From assembly GCF_900115505.1 (NCBI RefSeq), contig NZ_FOWQ01000004.1, forward strand, positions 242,250 to 306,249: DNA of 64,000 nucleotides, written 5' to 3'. The translations under genes and the position numbers were made by a program. Positions 22,097 through 29,832 of the stretch are shown here, one piece after another. This stretch comes from Geodermatophilus dictyosporus (lineage in GTDB: Bacteria; Actinomycetota; Actinomycetes; Mycobacteriales; Geodermatophilaceae). The notes under the pieces were generated by a model. It saw only the letters and a list, made by a program, of their open reading frames with translations. It did no database searches and was not told the origin of the DNA. Numbering within the stretch: position 1 is the first letter of the stretch; each line of letters begins with the position of its first letter.

Positions 22097-22933
22097 CTAG
22101 TTGAGGCCGAGCGGGCCGGCGAACTGGTGCAGCGGGGCCGGCACCGCGCCCACCGTCTCCAGCAGGGTCAGCTCCCGGCGCAGCATCCGGGCCTCGGCCA
22201 CCAGCCGGCGGCGGGTGGCCGACTCGGCCAGCAGCGCCTGGCGGTCCTCGGTGGTCAGCAGGGCCGCCGAGGCCACCAGGTAGGACAGCGCCCGGGGGTC
22301 GCCGGCCACCGCCTCGAGCAGCGTCTCCGCGCCGGCCAGCTCCTCGGCCTCGCCGGCCGCGGCGGTCTCCTCCACCCCGGTCTGCAGCGCGGCGACCGCG
22401 GCGACGTAGCGGGTGAACAGCCCGCCCACGCCGCGCTCCAGCACGCCGAGCGACCCGCTGGCCACCTCACGCACCAGGCCCTCGTCCAGCCCGGGCCCGC
22501 CGGCGGCCGGGGAGCCCAGGACCTGCTCCTGGTCGCCGGCCGCCTCCTCGGCGGCCTCCTCCTCGGTCAGCCACTCCACCTCGGCCTGCAGGTAGGGCTT
22601 GTCGTCCGCGGCCTCGCCGCCGACGACGACGTCGAGCAGCCGGAAGCGGTTCCCGCCCACGGTCATGATCCGGAACCCGCCGTCGGGCTGCGGCCGCACC
22701 ACCTGCAGCTCCGCGGTGCAGCCGACGTCGTAGAGGGCCTCGGCCGGTGCCACCCGCTCGACCTCCCAGCCCTGGCGGATCGCGACCACACCGAAGCGCC
22801 GGCCGCCGTCCTCGGGCAGGGCCAGCAGGTCGCGGACCAGCGCCCGGTACCGCGGCTCGAACACCTGCAGCGGCAGCACGATCCCCGGGAACAGCGGCGA
22901 CCCGAGCGGGAACAACGGGATGAGGTCGCCCAC
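22097..22933 (-). CDS. Lon N-terminal (substrate-binding) domain protein
   Basis: 278 aa. The start [28 protein letters not shown] is the classic Lon-N (LAN/PUA-like) fold, followed by [20 protein letters not shown] and [10 protein letters not shown]. No AAA+ or protease domain is present, so this is a stand-alone substrate-binding domain with a helical C-terminus. Its function is unknown; it might recruit unfolded substrates. GTG start at 22933, divergent from hisD, an arrangement I recall from other actinobacteria. Confidence 0.88.
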   Translation of the reverse strand: MGDLIPLFPLGSPLFPGIVLPLQVFEPRYRALVRDLLALPEDGGRRFGVVAIRQGWEVERVAPAEALYDVGCTAELQVVRPQPDGGFRIMTVGGNRFRLLDVVVGGEAADDKPYLQAEVEWLTEEEAAEEAAGDQEQVLGSPAAGGPGLDEGLVREVASGSLGVLERGVGGLFTRYVAAVAALQTGVEETAAAGEAEELAGAETLLEAVAGDPRALSYLVASAALLTTEDRQALLAESATRRRLVAEARMLRRELTLLETVGAVPAPLHQFAGPLGLN

Positions 22934-22997
22934 GCCGCGAGCCTACGGGCGTCGGCACCGGCCCGGCGGCGGTGACGAGCGGCTGCGCCGCCGCCAC

Positions 22998-23003
22998 TAC
23001 CCT
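22998..23003 (+). promoter_or_regulatory. -10 hexamer for the hisD operon
   Basis: TACCCT (TANNNT) lies 33 bases before the hisD GTG, leaving room for a short leader with the GGAGG ribosome-binding site. No clear -35 is visible. Confidence 0.5.
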
Positions 23004-23036
23004 GGAGATCTCCCCGAACTCTCCCCGGAGGTCCCC

Positions 23037-24341
23037 GTGCTCGCCCGCATCGACCTGCGCGGTTCCGCGCTGCCGGGGGTCCGTGACCTGGCCGGCCTGC
23101 TGCCCCGCGCCGCCACCGACATCGACTCGGTGCTGGCCACCGTCCGTCCGCTGTGCGAGGACGTCCGCATCCGTGGCGCCCAGGCGGTCCGCGAGATCAC
23201 CGCCCGCCTCGACGGCGTCGACGCCGAGGACTTCACCGTCCCACCCGCGGCGCTGCGGGCCGCCCTCGACGGCCTCGACCCGACGGTGCGCGCCGCGCTG
23301 GAGGAGTCGATCGCGCGGGTGCGCCGCGTGCACGCCGACCAGGCCCGCACCGACGTCACCACCCAGGTCGTGCGCGGCGGCACGGTCACCGAGCGGTGGC
23401 TGCCCGTGCGCCGGGTGGGCCTCTACGTGCCCGGCGGGCTGGCGCCGCTGCTGTCCAGCGTGGTGATGAACGTCGTCCCCGCACAGATCGCCGGCGTCGA
23501 GTCGATCGCTGTGGCCTCGCCGCCACAGCGGGACAACGGCGGGCTGCCCGACCCCGGCGTGCTGGCCGCGTGCGCGCTGCTCGGCGTCACCGAGGTGCAC
23601 GCCGTCGGCGGGGCGCAGGCGATCGCCGTCTTCGGCTACGGCGCGGGCGCCTGCGAGCCCGTCGACCTGGTCACCGGACCGGGCAACGTCTACGTCACCG
23701 CCGCCAAGCGGCTGCTGCGCGGGCTGATCGGCATCGACTCCGAGGCCGGCCCCACCGAGGTCGCCATCCTCGCCGACGACACCGCCGACCCGGTGCACGT
23801 CGCCGCCGACCTGATCAGCCAGGCCGAGCACGACCCGCTGGCCGGCGCGGTGCTGGTGACGACGAGCGAGGAGCTCGCCGACGCCGTCCTCGACCTCGTG
23901 CCGGCGCAGGTCGCGGCCACCAAGCACTCCGACCGGATCCTCACGGCGCTCGACGGCAGCCAGTCCGGGATCGTGCTGGTCGACGACGTCGACGCCGGCC
24001 TCGCGGTGGTCGACGCCTACGCCGCCGAGCACCTGGAGATCCAGACCCGCGACGCCCGCGCGGTGGCGCTGCGGGTGCGCAACGCCGGCGCGGTGTTCGT
24101 GGGCGCCTGGTCGCCGGTCTCGCTGGGCGACTACATCGCCGGCTCCAACCACGTGCTGCCCACCAGCGGCTGCGCCCGGCACTCGTCGGGCCTGAGCGTG
24201 CAGTCGTTCCTGCGCGGCATCCACGTCGTCGAGTACGACGAGCAGGCCCTCGCCGAGGTGGCCGGGCACGTCGACGCGCTCGCCCACGCCGAGGACCTGC
24301 CCGCGCACGCCGCCGCCGTCCGGCTCCGGCAGCGCTCGTGA
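23037..24341 (+). CDS. hisD: Histidinol dehydrogenase
   Basis: 434 aa, the usual family length. It oxidises histidinol to histidine in two NAD-dependent steps with zinc. Landmarks are [55 protein letters not shown], the catalytic/zinc region SQAEHDPLA and [19 protein letters not shown] 23037 follows CCGGAGG. The last bases overlap hisC (GTGA), starting a coupled hisD-hisC-hisB run. Confidence 0.97.
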   Translation: MLARIDLRGSALPGVRDLAGLLPRAATDIDSVLATVRPLCEDVRIRGAQAVREITARLDGVDAEDFTVPPAALRAALDGLDPTVRAALEESIARVRRVHADQARTDVTTQVVRGGTVTERWLPVRRVGLYVPGGLAPLLSSVVMNVVPAQIAGVESIAVASPPQRDNGGLPDPGVLAACALLGVTEVHAVGGAQAIAVFGYGAGACEPVDLVTGPGNVYVTAAKRLLRGLIGIDSEAGPTEVAILADDTADPVHVAADLISQAEHDPLAGAVLVTTSEELADAVLDLVPAQVAATKHSDRILTALDGSQSGIVLVDDVDAGLAVVDAYAAEHLEIQTRDARAVALRVRNAGAVFVGAWSPVSLGDYIAGSNHVLPTSGCARHSSGLSVQSFLRGIHVVEYDEQALAEVAGHVDALAHAEDLPAHAAAVRLRQRS

Positions 24342-25456
24342 CGGCCACTCCCAGGACGTCGCCGGACGAGCTCCCGCTGCGGCCGGAGCTGCGCGGCCGC
24401 ACGCCCTACGGCGCCCCGCAGCTGCAGGTCTCGTACCGGCTCAACACCAACGAGAACCCCCACCCGCTGCCCGACGAGCTGCTGGCCACCCTGGGCGAGG
24501 CGCTGGGACACGCGGCGGTCGACCTCAACCGCTACCCCGACCGCGACGCCGTCGCCCTGCGCGCCGACCTCGCCGCCTACCTGTCCCGCGGCGGCGCGCC
24601 GATCGAGCCGGCGCAGGTGTGGGCGGCCAACGGCAGCAACGAGGTGCTCCAGCAGCTGCTGCAGGCCTTCGGCGGCGCCGGCCGCACCGCCCTGGGCTTC
24701 ACGCCGTCGTACTCGATGCACCCGATCATCTCGGCCGGCACCGGGACGGCGTGGGTCGACGGCCACCGGCGCGCGGACTTCACCATCGACGCCGCGCAGG
24801 CCGTCGCCCAGGTGCGCGAGGTCCGCCCCGACGTCGTCTTCGTGACCAGCCCGAACAACCCGACGGGCACCGCGGTCGCGCTGGAGACCGTCGAGCAGCT
24901 CCACGACGCCACCGAGGGCATGGTCGTGGTCGACGAGGCCTACGCGGAGTTCGCCCGCACCGGCACGCCGTCGGCGCTCACCCTGCTGCCCGGCCGCCCG
25001 CGGCTGGTGGTCAGCCGCACGATGAGCAAGGCGTTCGGCATGGCGGGGCTGCGGCTGGGCTACCTGGCCGCCGACCCCGCCGTGGTCGACGCCGTGCAGC
25101 TCGTCCGGCTGCCCTACCACCTGTCCTCGCTGACCCAGGCCGCCGCGCGGGCCGCGCTGGCGCACACCGACGCCCTGCTGGCCACCGTCGACGCGGTCAA
25201 GGACCAGCGCGACCGGATCGTCGCCGCGCTGCCCGGGCTGGGCCTGACCAGCGTGCCCAGCGACGCCAACTTCGTCCTGTTCGGCCGCTTCGCCGACGCC
25301 CCCGCCGCCTGGCGGGCGCTGCTCGACCGCGACGTGCTGGTGCGTGACGTCGGCATCCCCGGCTGGCTGCGGGTCACGGCCGGGACGCCCGCGGAGACCG
25401 ACGCCTTCCTCGCCGCGCTGACCGCCGTCGCCCCCGACCACCGCCTGGGAGACTGA
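24338..25456 (+). CDS. hisC: Histidinol-phosphate aminotransferase
   Basis: 372 aa class II PLP aminotransferase converting imidazole acetol phosphate plus glutamate to histidinol phosphate. Features: [11 protein letters not shown] near the start, SPNNPTGT (about residue 170), DEAYAEF, and the PLP lysine in [17 protein letters not shown]. It overlaps hisD by 4 bases; hisB follows 4 bases after its stop. Confidence 0.96.
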   Translation: MTATPRTSPDELPLRPELRGRTPYGAPQLQVSYRLNTNENPHPLPDELLATLGEALGHAAVDLNRYPDRDAVALRADLAAYLSRGGAPIEPAQVWAANGSNEVLQQLLQAFGGAGRTALGFTPSYSMHPIISAGTGTAWVDGHRRADFTIDAAQAVAQVREVRPDVVFVTSPNNPTGTAVALETVEQLHDATEGMVVVDEAYAEFARTGTPSALTLLPGRPRLVVSRTMSKAFGMAGLRLGYLAADPAVVDAVQLVRLPYHLSSLTQAAARAALAHTDALLATVDAVKDQRDRIVAALPGLGLTSVPSDANFVLFGRFADAPAAWRALLDRDVLVRDVGIPGWLRVTAGTPAETDAFLAALTAVAPDHRLGD

Positions 25457-25460
25457 GACC

Positions 25461-26057
25461 ATGAGCCGCACCGCCCGCGTCGAGCGCGCCACGAGCGAGA
25501 CCAAGCTGGTCGTCGAGCTGGACCTCGACGGCACCGGGAAGAGCTCGGTCAGCACCGGCGTCGGCTTCTACGACCACATGCTGACCGCGCTGTCGCGGCA
25601 CAGCGGCATCGACCTCACCGTCCGGGCCGACGGCGACCTGCACATCGACGCCCACCACACCGTCGAGGACGTCGCCATCGCGCTCGGCCAGGCCTTCGGC
25701 GAGGCGCTCGGGGACAAGCAGGGCATCACCCGCTACGGCGACGCCACGATCCCGATGGACGAGGTGCTCGTGCAGGCCGCCGTCGACCTGTCGGGCCGGC
25801 CGTACCTCGTGCACGCCGAGCCCGAGACCATGACGCCGGTGATCGGGCCGGACTACCCGACGTCCCTGACCAAGCACGTGCTCGAGTCCTTCGCGTTCAA
25901 CGCGCGGATCACCCTGCACGTGCGGGTGCTCTACGCCGGTCGCGACGCGCACCACATCGTCGAGGGTCAGTTCAAGGCGCTGGCCCGGGCGCTGCGCACC
26001 GCCGTCGCGATCGACCCGCGGGTCGCCGGCGTGCCCTCCACCAAGGGCGCGCTCTAG
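25461..26057 (+). CDS. hisB: Imidazoleglycerol-phosphate dehydratase
   Basis: 198 aa monofunctional HisB, dehydrating imidazole glycerol phosphate with manganese. The two metal-binding His-rich motifs [14 protein letters not shown] and [16 protein letters not shown] are intact. Unlike the enterobacterial protein it has no fused histidinol phosphatase. ATG start with GGGAGACTGAGACC upstream. Confidence 0.97.
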   Translation: MSRTARVERATSETKLVVELDLDGTGKSSVSTGVGFYDHMLTALSRHSGIDLTVRADGDLHIDAHHTVEDVAIALGQAFGEALGDKQGITRYGDATIPMDEVLVQAAVDLSGRPYLVHAEPETMTPVIGPDYPTSLTKHVLESFAFNARITLHVRVLYAGRDAHHIVEGQFKALARALRTAVAIDPRVAGVPSTKGAL

Positions 26058-26234
26058 GTGTCCTCCGGCGCCGTCCTCGTCGTGGTCGGCGGGTTCCTGC
26101 TGGGCGGCGCGTGGAGCATCTGGCGGGCCGACCACGACACGAAGGGCCGCACCGGCCCGCAGGTCGTGTTCGCCGTCGTGCTGCTGGTCGCGGCGCTGCT
26201 GGCGACGGCGTCGGGGATCCTGCGGTTGATCTGA
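26058..26234 (+). CDS. 58-aa two-helix membrane protein in the his operon
   Basis: The GTG immediately follows the hisB TAG. The 58-residue product has hydrophobic helices at ~4-19 and ~36-54 joined by a polar loop (WRADHDTKGRTGPQ). I recall small membrane proteins at this position, between hisB and hisH, in other actinobacterial his operons. No function is known. Composition and frame match the neighbouring genes, and there is no spacing for separate promotion, so it should be made by coupling to hisB. Confidence 0.75.
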   Translation: MSSGAVLVVVGGFLLGGAWSIWRADHDTKGRTGPQVVFAVVLLVAALLATASGILRLI

Positions 26235-26805
26235 ACGGCGACCGCCGCTTCCGGGACCTGGTCCTGGCCGACCCGGTGGTCGCCGCGGTGCTGGACCGGG
26301 CGCCGGCGCTCGGCGTGGGGGAGTGGTGGCTCACCGCGGGAGCGCTGTCCAGGCGGCGTGGAACGGGCTCACCGGCCGGCCTCCGGGCACCGGCGTCCGC
26401 GACGCCGACCTCTTCTACTGGGACGGTGACACCTCCTGGGACGCCGAGGACGCGGTCATCCGCCGGGCCGCGGAGCTGTTCGCCGACGTGCCGGTACCGG
26501 TCGAGGTGCGCAACGAGGCGCGGGTGCACCTCTGGTACGCCGACAGGTTCGGGACCGCGGCACCGGCGCCGTTCACCGACTGCCGGCAGGCGATCGACTC
26601 CTTCGCCGCCGTCTGCTGCGCCGTCGGCGTGACCGTGGCCGACGGCGGCCCGCGGCTGTACGCGCCGTACGGCCTCGACGACCTCCTCGGCATGGTCGTG
26701 CGGCCCAACCCGCACAGCCCGGCGCCGCGGCACGTCTACGAGACCAAGGCTGCCCGCTGGCAGGCCGTGTGGCCCGAGCTCACCGTGCTGCCCTGGGACC
26801 GCTGA
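26231..26805 (+). pseudogene. Frameshifted nucleotidyltransferase-family (DUF925-like) gene
   Basis: Two frames together give one recognisable protein. The first covers FRDLVLADPVVAAVLDRAPALGVGEWWLTAGAL (26249-26347). The second continues with QAAWNGLTGRPPGTGVRDADLFYWD through APYGLDDLLGMVVRPNPHS to the stop at 26805. The family pattern expects the two to be contiguous (AGAL-FQAAWN); one T appears missing near 26348. No good start codon or ribosome-binding site is seen at the 5' end (CTG 26231 at best). So either a decaying gene or a one-base sequence error; the intact downstream codon pattern suggests a recent event. Confidence 0.7.
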
Positions 26806-26815
26806 CGTGGGCGGC

Positions 26816-27889
26816 TCAGGACGCGGGCACCGGGAGGGTGACCTCCTCGGTGCTCCCGGCAGTGGTCACCACGCGGTCGCGGCCGCCGCGCTTGGCGCGG
26901 TAGGCGGCCGCGTCGGCGGCGGCGTGCAGGGCCGTGGCGTCGGGGGCGGTGGCCGTGGCGACGCCGACGCTGAGGGTCGCGCCGAGCGCGGCGTCGTCGG
27001 AGCGGACCCGCGTGCGCAGCCGCTCGGCGATGGCGGCCGCCTCGGGCATCGAGGTGGCCGGCAGCAGGAGGGCGAACTCGTCGCCGCCGAGGCGGCCGGC
27101 GACGTCGCCGGGGCGGGTCAGGCCGGTGAGGGTGGTGCCCACCAGCTGCAGGACGCCGTCGCCGGCGGGGTGGCCGAAGGTGTCGTTGACGGTCTTGAAC
27201 GAGTCGACGTCGACGATGAGCAGGCTGACCGGGTGGTCGGCCGCGGCGCGGCGCACGTGGGCCTCCAGCTGCTCGTGGAAGGCGCGGTGGTTGAGCGTCC
27301 CGGTGAGCCCGTCCCGCCGGGCGAGCGCGGCGATCTCCCGCGCGTAGGCGGCGGTGCGCTCGTAGGCGCGGACGTGGTTGGCCGAGGCGAAGGCGCAGGT
27401 GCCGGTGGCCACGGCCAGCGCCAGGACGCCGACGAGCAGGTCGGACGGGCGCAGGCTGCCGTCGACCAGCCCCATCGTCAGGTAGCCGGCGACGATCGTC
27501 GTCCCGGCCAGCGCCACGCCGATCGGCGGGTAGGCGAGCGCGGCGTGCGCCAGGAGGACGAAGAGGAACAGCACGTAGGGGCTGGTCGTCCCGCCGTCGA
27601 GCAGGCACAGGACGATCACCAGCGCGATGCCGGCGGCCTCCCAGGTGTCGTAGAACAGCCGCCCGCGGGGGTGCCGGACCAGCCGCTGGACCGGGACCAG
27701 CAGCAGCAGGGGTGCGGGGACCGCGACCGCCAGCGCGATGGGCACGATCACCGCGGCGTTGGGCACACCGGTGGTGATCCAGGTGCGCAGCAGCACGATG
27801 GCGGGCAGCACCACGCAGAGCACGACACCGCCGATCGTGTGCCGGCGCCAGAAGGTGACGCGCTCCTCGTCCTCCGCCAGTGGTCGCAT
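26816..27889 (-). CDS. Membrane diguanylate cyclase (GGDEF)
   Basis: 357 aa. Six or so membrane helices fill residues ~18-175, without a recognised sensory domain. A short helix then leads to a GGDEF domain: RDGLTGTLNHRAF, DVDSFKTVNDTFGH and the active site LGGDEF. An RxxD inhibitory site (RPGD) sits exactly five residues before GGDEF, so product inhibition by c-di-GMP is likely. It makes c-di-GMP from two GTP. It lies antisense to the his genes, between the relic and hisH, and so splits the operon. Confidence 0.92.
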   Translation of the reverse strand: MRPLAEDEERVTFWRRHTIGGVVLCVVLPAIVLLRTWITTGVPNAAVIVPIALAVAVPAPLLLLVPVQRLVRHPRGRLFYDTWEAAGIALVIVLCLLDGGTTSPYVLFLFVLLAHAALAYPPIGVALAGTTIVAGYLTMGLVDGSLRPSDLLVGVLALAVATGTCAFASANHVRAYERTAAYAREIAALARRDGLTGTLNHRAFHEQLEAHVRRAAADHPVSLLIVDVDSFKTVNDTFGHPAGDGVLQLVGTTLTGLTRPGDVAGRLGGDEFALLLPATSMPEAAAIAERLRTRVRSDDAALGATLSVGVATATAPDATALHAAADAAAYRAKRGGRDRVVTTAGSTEEVTLPVPAS

Positions 27890-28010
27890 GACCGGCTCAT
27901 CGCCCGGTCCGAGGGGACCCTTGAGCCGGGCCGTCCGGCGCTCACCCCGCAGGGTGGGTCGGTCCGCGGTGTCACCCGGGAATCCCGCCGGGGCGCCCGG
28001 TGCTGCTCGG

Positions 28011-28016
28011 TACCGT
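28011..28016 (+). promoter_or_regulatory. Leaderless-type -10 hexamer for hisH
   Basis: TACCGT stands exactly 7 bases before the hisH GTG, so transcription would start at or next to the start codon. This makes sense because the upstream gene is on the opposite strand and hisH cannot be read from the hisD promoter without antisense passage. Confidence 0.55.
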
Positions 28017-28023
28017 GGCAGGC

Positions 28024-28659
28024 GTGAAGAAGGTGGTCGTCCTCGACTACGGGTCGGGCAACCTGCGGTCGGCCGAGCGGGCCCTGAGCCGGGTCGGCGC
28101 CGACGTCACCGTGACCGCCGACCGGGACGCGGCGCTGGAGGCCGACGGCCTCGTCGTCCCCGGGGTGGGCGCCTTCGCGCACTGCATGCGGGAGCTGCGC
28201 GCCGTCGGCGGGCCGCGCACCATCGGCCGCCGGCTGGCCGGCGGGCGCCCGGTGCTCGGGATCTGCGTGGGCATGCAGGTGCTCTTCGAGCGCGGCGTCG
28301 AGCACGGCCACGACGCCGAGGGCTGCGGCGAGTGGCCCGGCACGGTCGAGCAGCTGGCGGCGCCGGTGCTGCCGCACATGGGGTGGAACACCGTCTCCGC
28401 ACCCGAGGACAGCGTGCTGTTCGCGGGCCTGGCCGGCGAGCGCTTCTACTTCGTGCACTCCTACGGCGTGCGCGAGTTCCCCCTCGGCCAGGACGGCCCG
28501 CCCTCGCGGCTGGCCCCGCCGAAGGTGACCTGGGCCGAGCACGGCGACCGGTTCGTCGCCGGCGTGGAGAACGTCGCGCTGTCGGCCACCCAGTTCCACC
28601 CCGAGAAGAGCGGTGACGCCGGCGCCCAGCTGCTCACCAACTGGCTCCAGAGCCTCTGA
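28024..28659 (+). CDS. hisH: Imidazole glycerol phosphate synthase, glutaminase subunit
   Basis: 211 aa class I glutamine amidotransferase. It releases ammonia from glutamine for HisF (encoded at 40270). The nucleophile Cys is in [11 protein letters not shown] and the His/Glu pair in QFHPEKSG. The start [13 protein letters not shown] is at GTG 28024; an earlier in-frame GTG (28000) would overlap the -10 box. It is physically separated from hisA/hisF by about 10.5 kb here, though these genes are normally adjacent. Confidence 0.96.
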   Translation: MKKVVVLDYGSGNLRSAERALSRVGADVTVTADRDAALEADGLVVPGVGAFAHCMRELRAVGGPRTIGRRLAGGRPVLGICVGMQVLFERGVEHGHDAEGCGEWPGTVEQLAAPVLPHMGWNTVSAPEDSVLFAGLAGERFYFVHSYGVREFPLGQDGPPSRLAPPKVTWAEHGDRFVAGVENVALSATQFHPEKSGDAGAQLLTNWLQSL

Positions 28660-28666
28660 GGGCGGC

Positions 28667-28723
28667 GGCCCCCTCGCAGGGACCCGCGCCGAGCGGAGCG
28701 AGGTGTGGGGGGCGAGGGGGTCC
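28667..28723. repeat. Dispersed convergent-end palindromic element, copy 4
   Basis: Arms 28667-28677 and 28712-28723 pair perfectly over 9 bp, plus two more pairs across a bulge. The core GGGACCCGCGCCGAGC..GCGAGGTGTGGGG matches the family. It lies between the hisH stop and the stop of the minus-strand oxidoreductase. Confidence 0.65.
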
Positions 28724-28728
28724 TTCCA

Positions 28729-29769
28729 CTACTGGAGGGGGACGGGCGGCTGCGCCCACCAGGGCGCGTCGACCACCTCCACCCGCCGCACCCACTTCAC
28801 CCACCAGTAGCCGCGCCGGCCCGGCGCCACCAGCCGCACCGGCGCCCCGTGCCCGGTCGACAGCGGCCGGCCCGCGCAGTGGGTGGCCAGCAGCAGCGAC
28901 CCGGCGTCGGCCAGCGGCAGCCGCCGCCGGTACCCGGTGACGCCGACGACGTCGACGCTGCCGCCGTCGGGCAGGTCCAGCCCGGCCAGCAGCCGGTCCA
29001 GCCGCACCCCGCGCCACTCCTGCTCGGCGTACCACCCGCCGGTGCAGTCGAGGACGGCGGTCACGCCGTCGCCGCGGTCGAGCTCGGCGGCGCGCAGCCG
29101 GGTGGTGCGGCCGCCGGCGACCAGCTCGAGGGTGTCGCCGGGGTCGTCGGGGACGGTGTCGGTGAACCACTGGGTGACCGGCATCGCGGCCGGGTCCCCG
29201 CTGCCGCGCTCGTGCGAGCCGGTGCCGCGGCGCCGCCCGCCCGGCGCGCCGGTCAGTCGCAGGCCGCCCTCCACCGCGCCCCATGCCGCCACCGCGCCGA
29301 CCGCCAGCCCGCCGGCGCGCAGCAGCGCCCGCCGGGACAGGTCGGTCCGCCGCGGCCGCTGCCGGCTGCCGGCGACGTGCACGACCAGCAGCGCGCCGGT
29401 GCCCACGCCCACGGCGACGTGCACCAGCAGCACCCCCACGCCGCCCAGGGACGCCGCCTGCCCGGCGACGGTGTGCGCGACGCCGGTGACCAGCGTGAGG
29501 ACCACCAGGACGGCCAGCGCCCACGCGGCGGTGGGGTCGCGGCGGCCGACGGTGCGGGTCCGCGACCGCCGGACGACGACGGTCTTCCACGGCACCAGCA
29601 GCAGCAGGCCCAGCCCCGTAGCGCCGTGCGCGGCGGTCACCAGCCGGGCGGGCAGCGGCGTCCCGACGCCGAAGGCGAGCACCCCGGTGCCCGTGGCGAG
29701 CAGCAGGAGGGCGAGCAGGCCGAGGTTGGTGCGCCGCCCGGCGCGACGCGGGAGGTGCACGGCCGGCAT
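28729..29769 (-). CDS. Membrane-anchored molybdopterin oxidoreductase (sulfite-oxidase fold)
   Basis: 346 aa fusion. Residues ~15-130 form four hydrophobic helices of a cytochrome b561-like membrane module. After a linker, residues ~190-340 form a sulfite-oxidase-type molybdopterin domain: DCTGGWYAEQEWRGVRL with the presumed Mo-ligand Cys, then GHGAPVRLVAPGRRGYWWVKWV. The family includes MsrP-like methionine sulfoxide reductases and sulfite/nitrate-reductase-like proteins; the substrate is unknown. The SRRALL run is internal, so it is not a normal Tat signal. It is the first gene of the accessory block after hisH. Confidence 0.82.
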   Translation of the reverse strand: MPAVHLPRRAGRRTNLGLLALLLLATGTGVLAFGVGTPLPARLVTAAHGATGLGLLLLVPWKTVVVRRSRTRTVGRRDPTAAWALAVLVVLTLVTGVAHTVAGQAASLGGVGVLLVHVAVGVGTGALLVVHVAGSRQRPRRTDLSRRALLRAGGLAVGAVAAWGAVEGGLRLTGAPGGRRRGTGSHERGSGDPAAMPVTQWFTDTVPDDPGDTLELVAGGRTTRLRAAELDRGDGVTAVLDCTGGWYAEQEWRGVRLDRLLAGLDLPDGGSVDVVGVTGYRRRLPLADAGSLLLATHCAGRPLSTGHGAPVRLVAPGRRGYWWVKWVRRVEVVDAPWWAQPPVPLQ

Positions 29770-29794
29770 CCCCGGAGTGTCCCCCTGCCCGACC

Positions 29795-29800
29795 TAGGGT
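29795..29800 (+). promoter_or_regulatory. -10 hexamer for the M28 peptidase gene
   Basis: TAGGGT (TANNNT) would start transcription near 29807, giving a ~25-base leader that contains the GAGGAGGA ribosome-binding site of the gene at 29833. Confidence 0.5.
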
Positions 29801-29832
29801 GACCCGGTCCCGGCCCGGTCGAGGAGGACCCG

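Noticed and set aside
29280..29345. Twin-arginine signal (SRRALL) in the molybdopterin protein
   Set aside because: It is internal, after four membrane helices, so not a normal N-terminal Tat signal.
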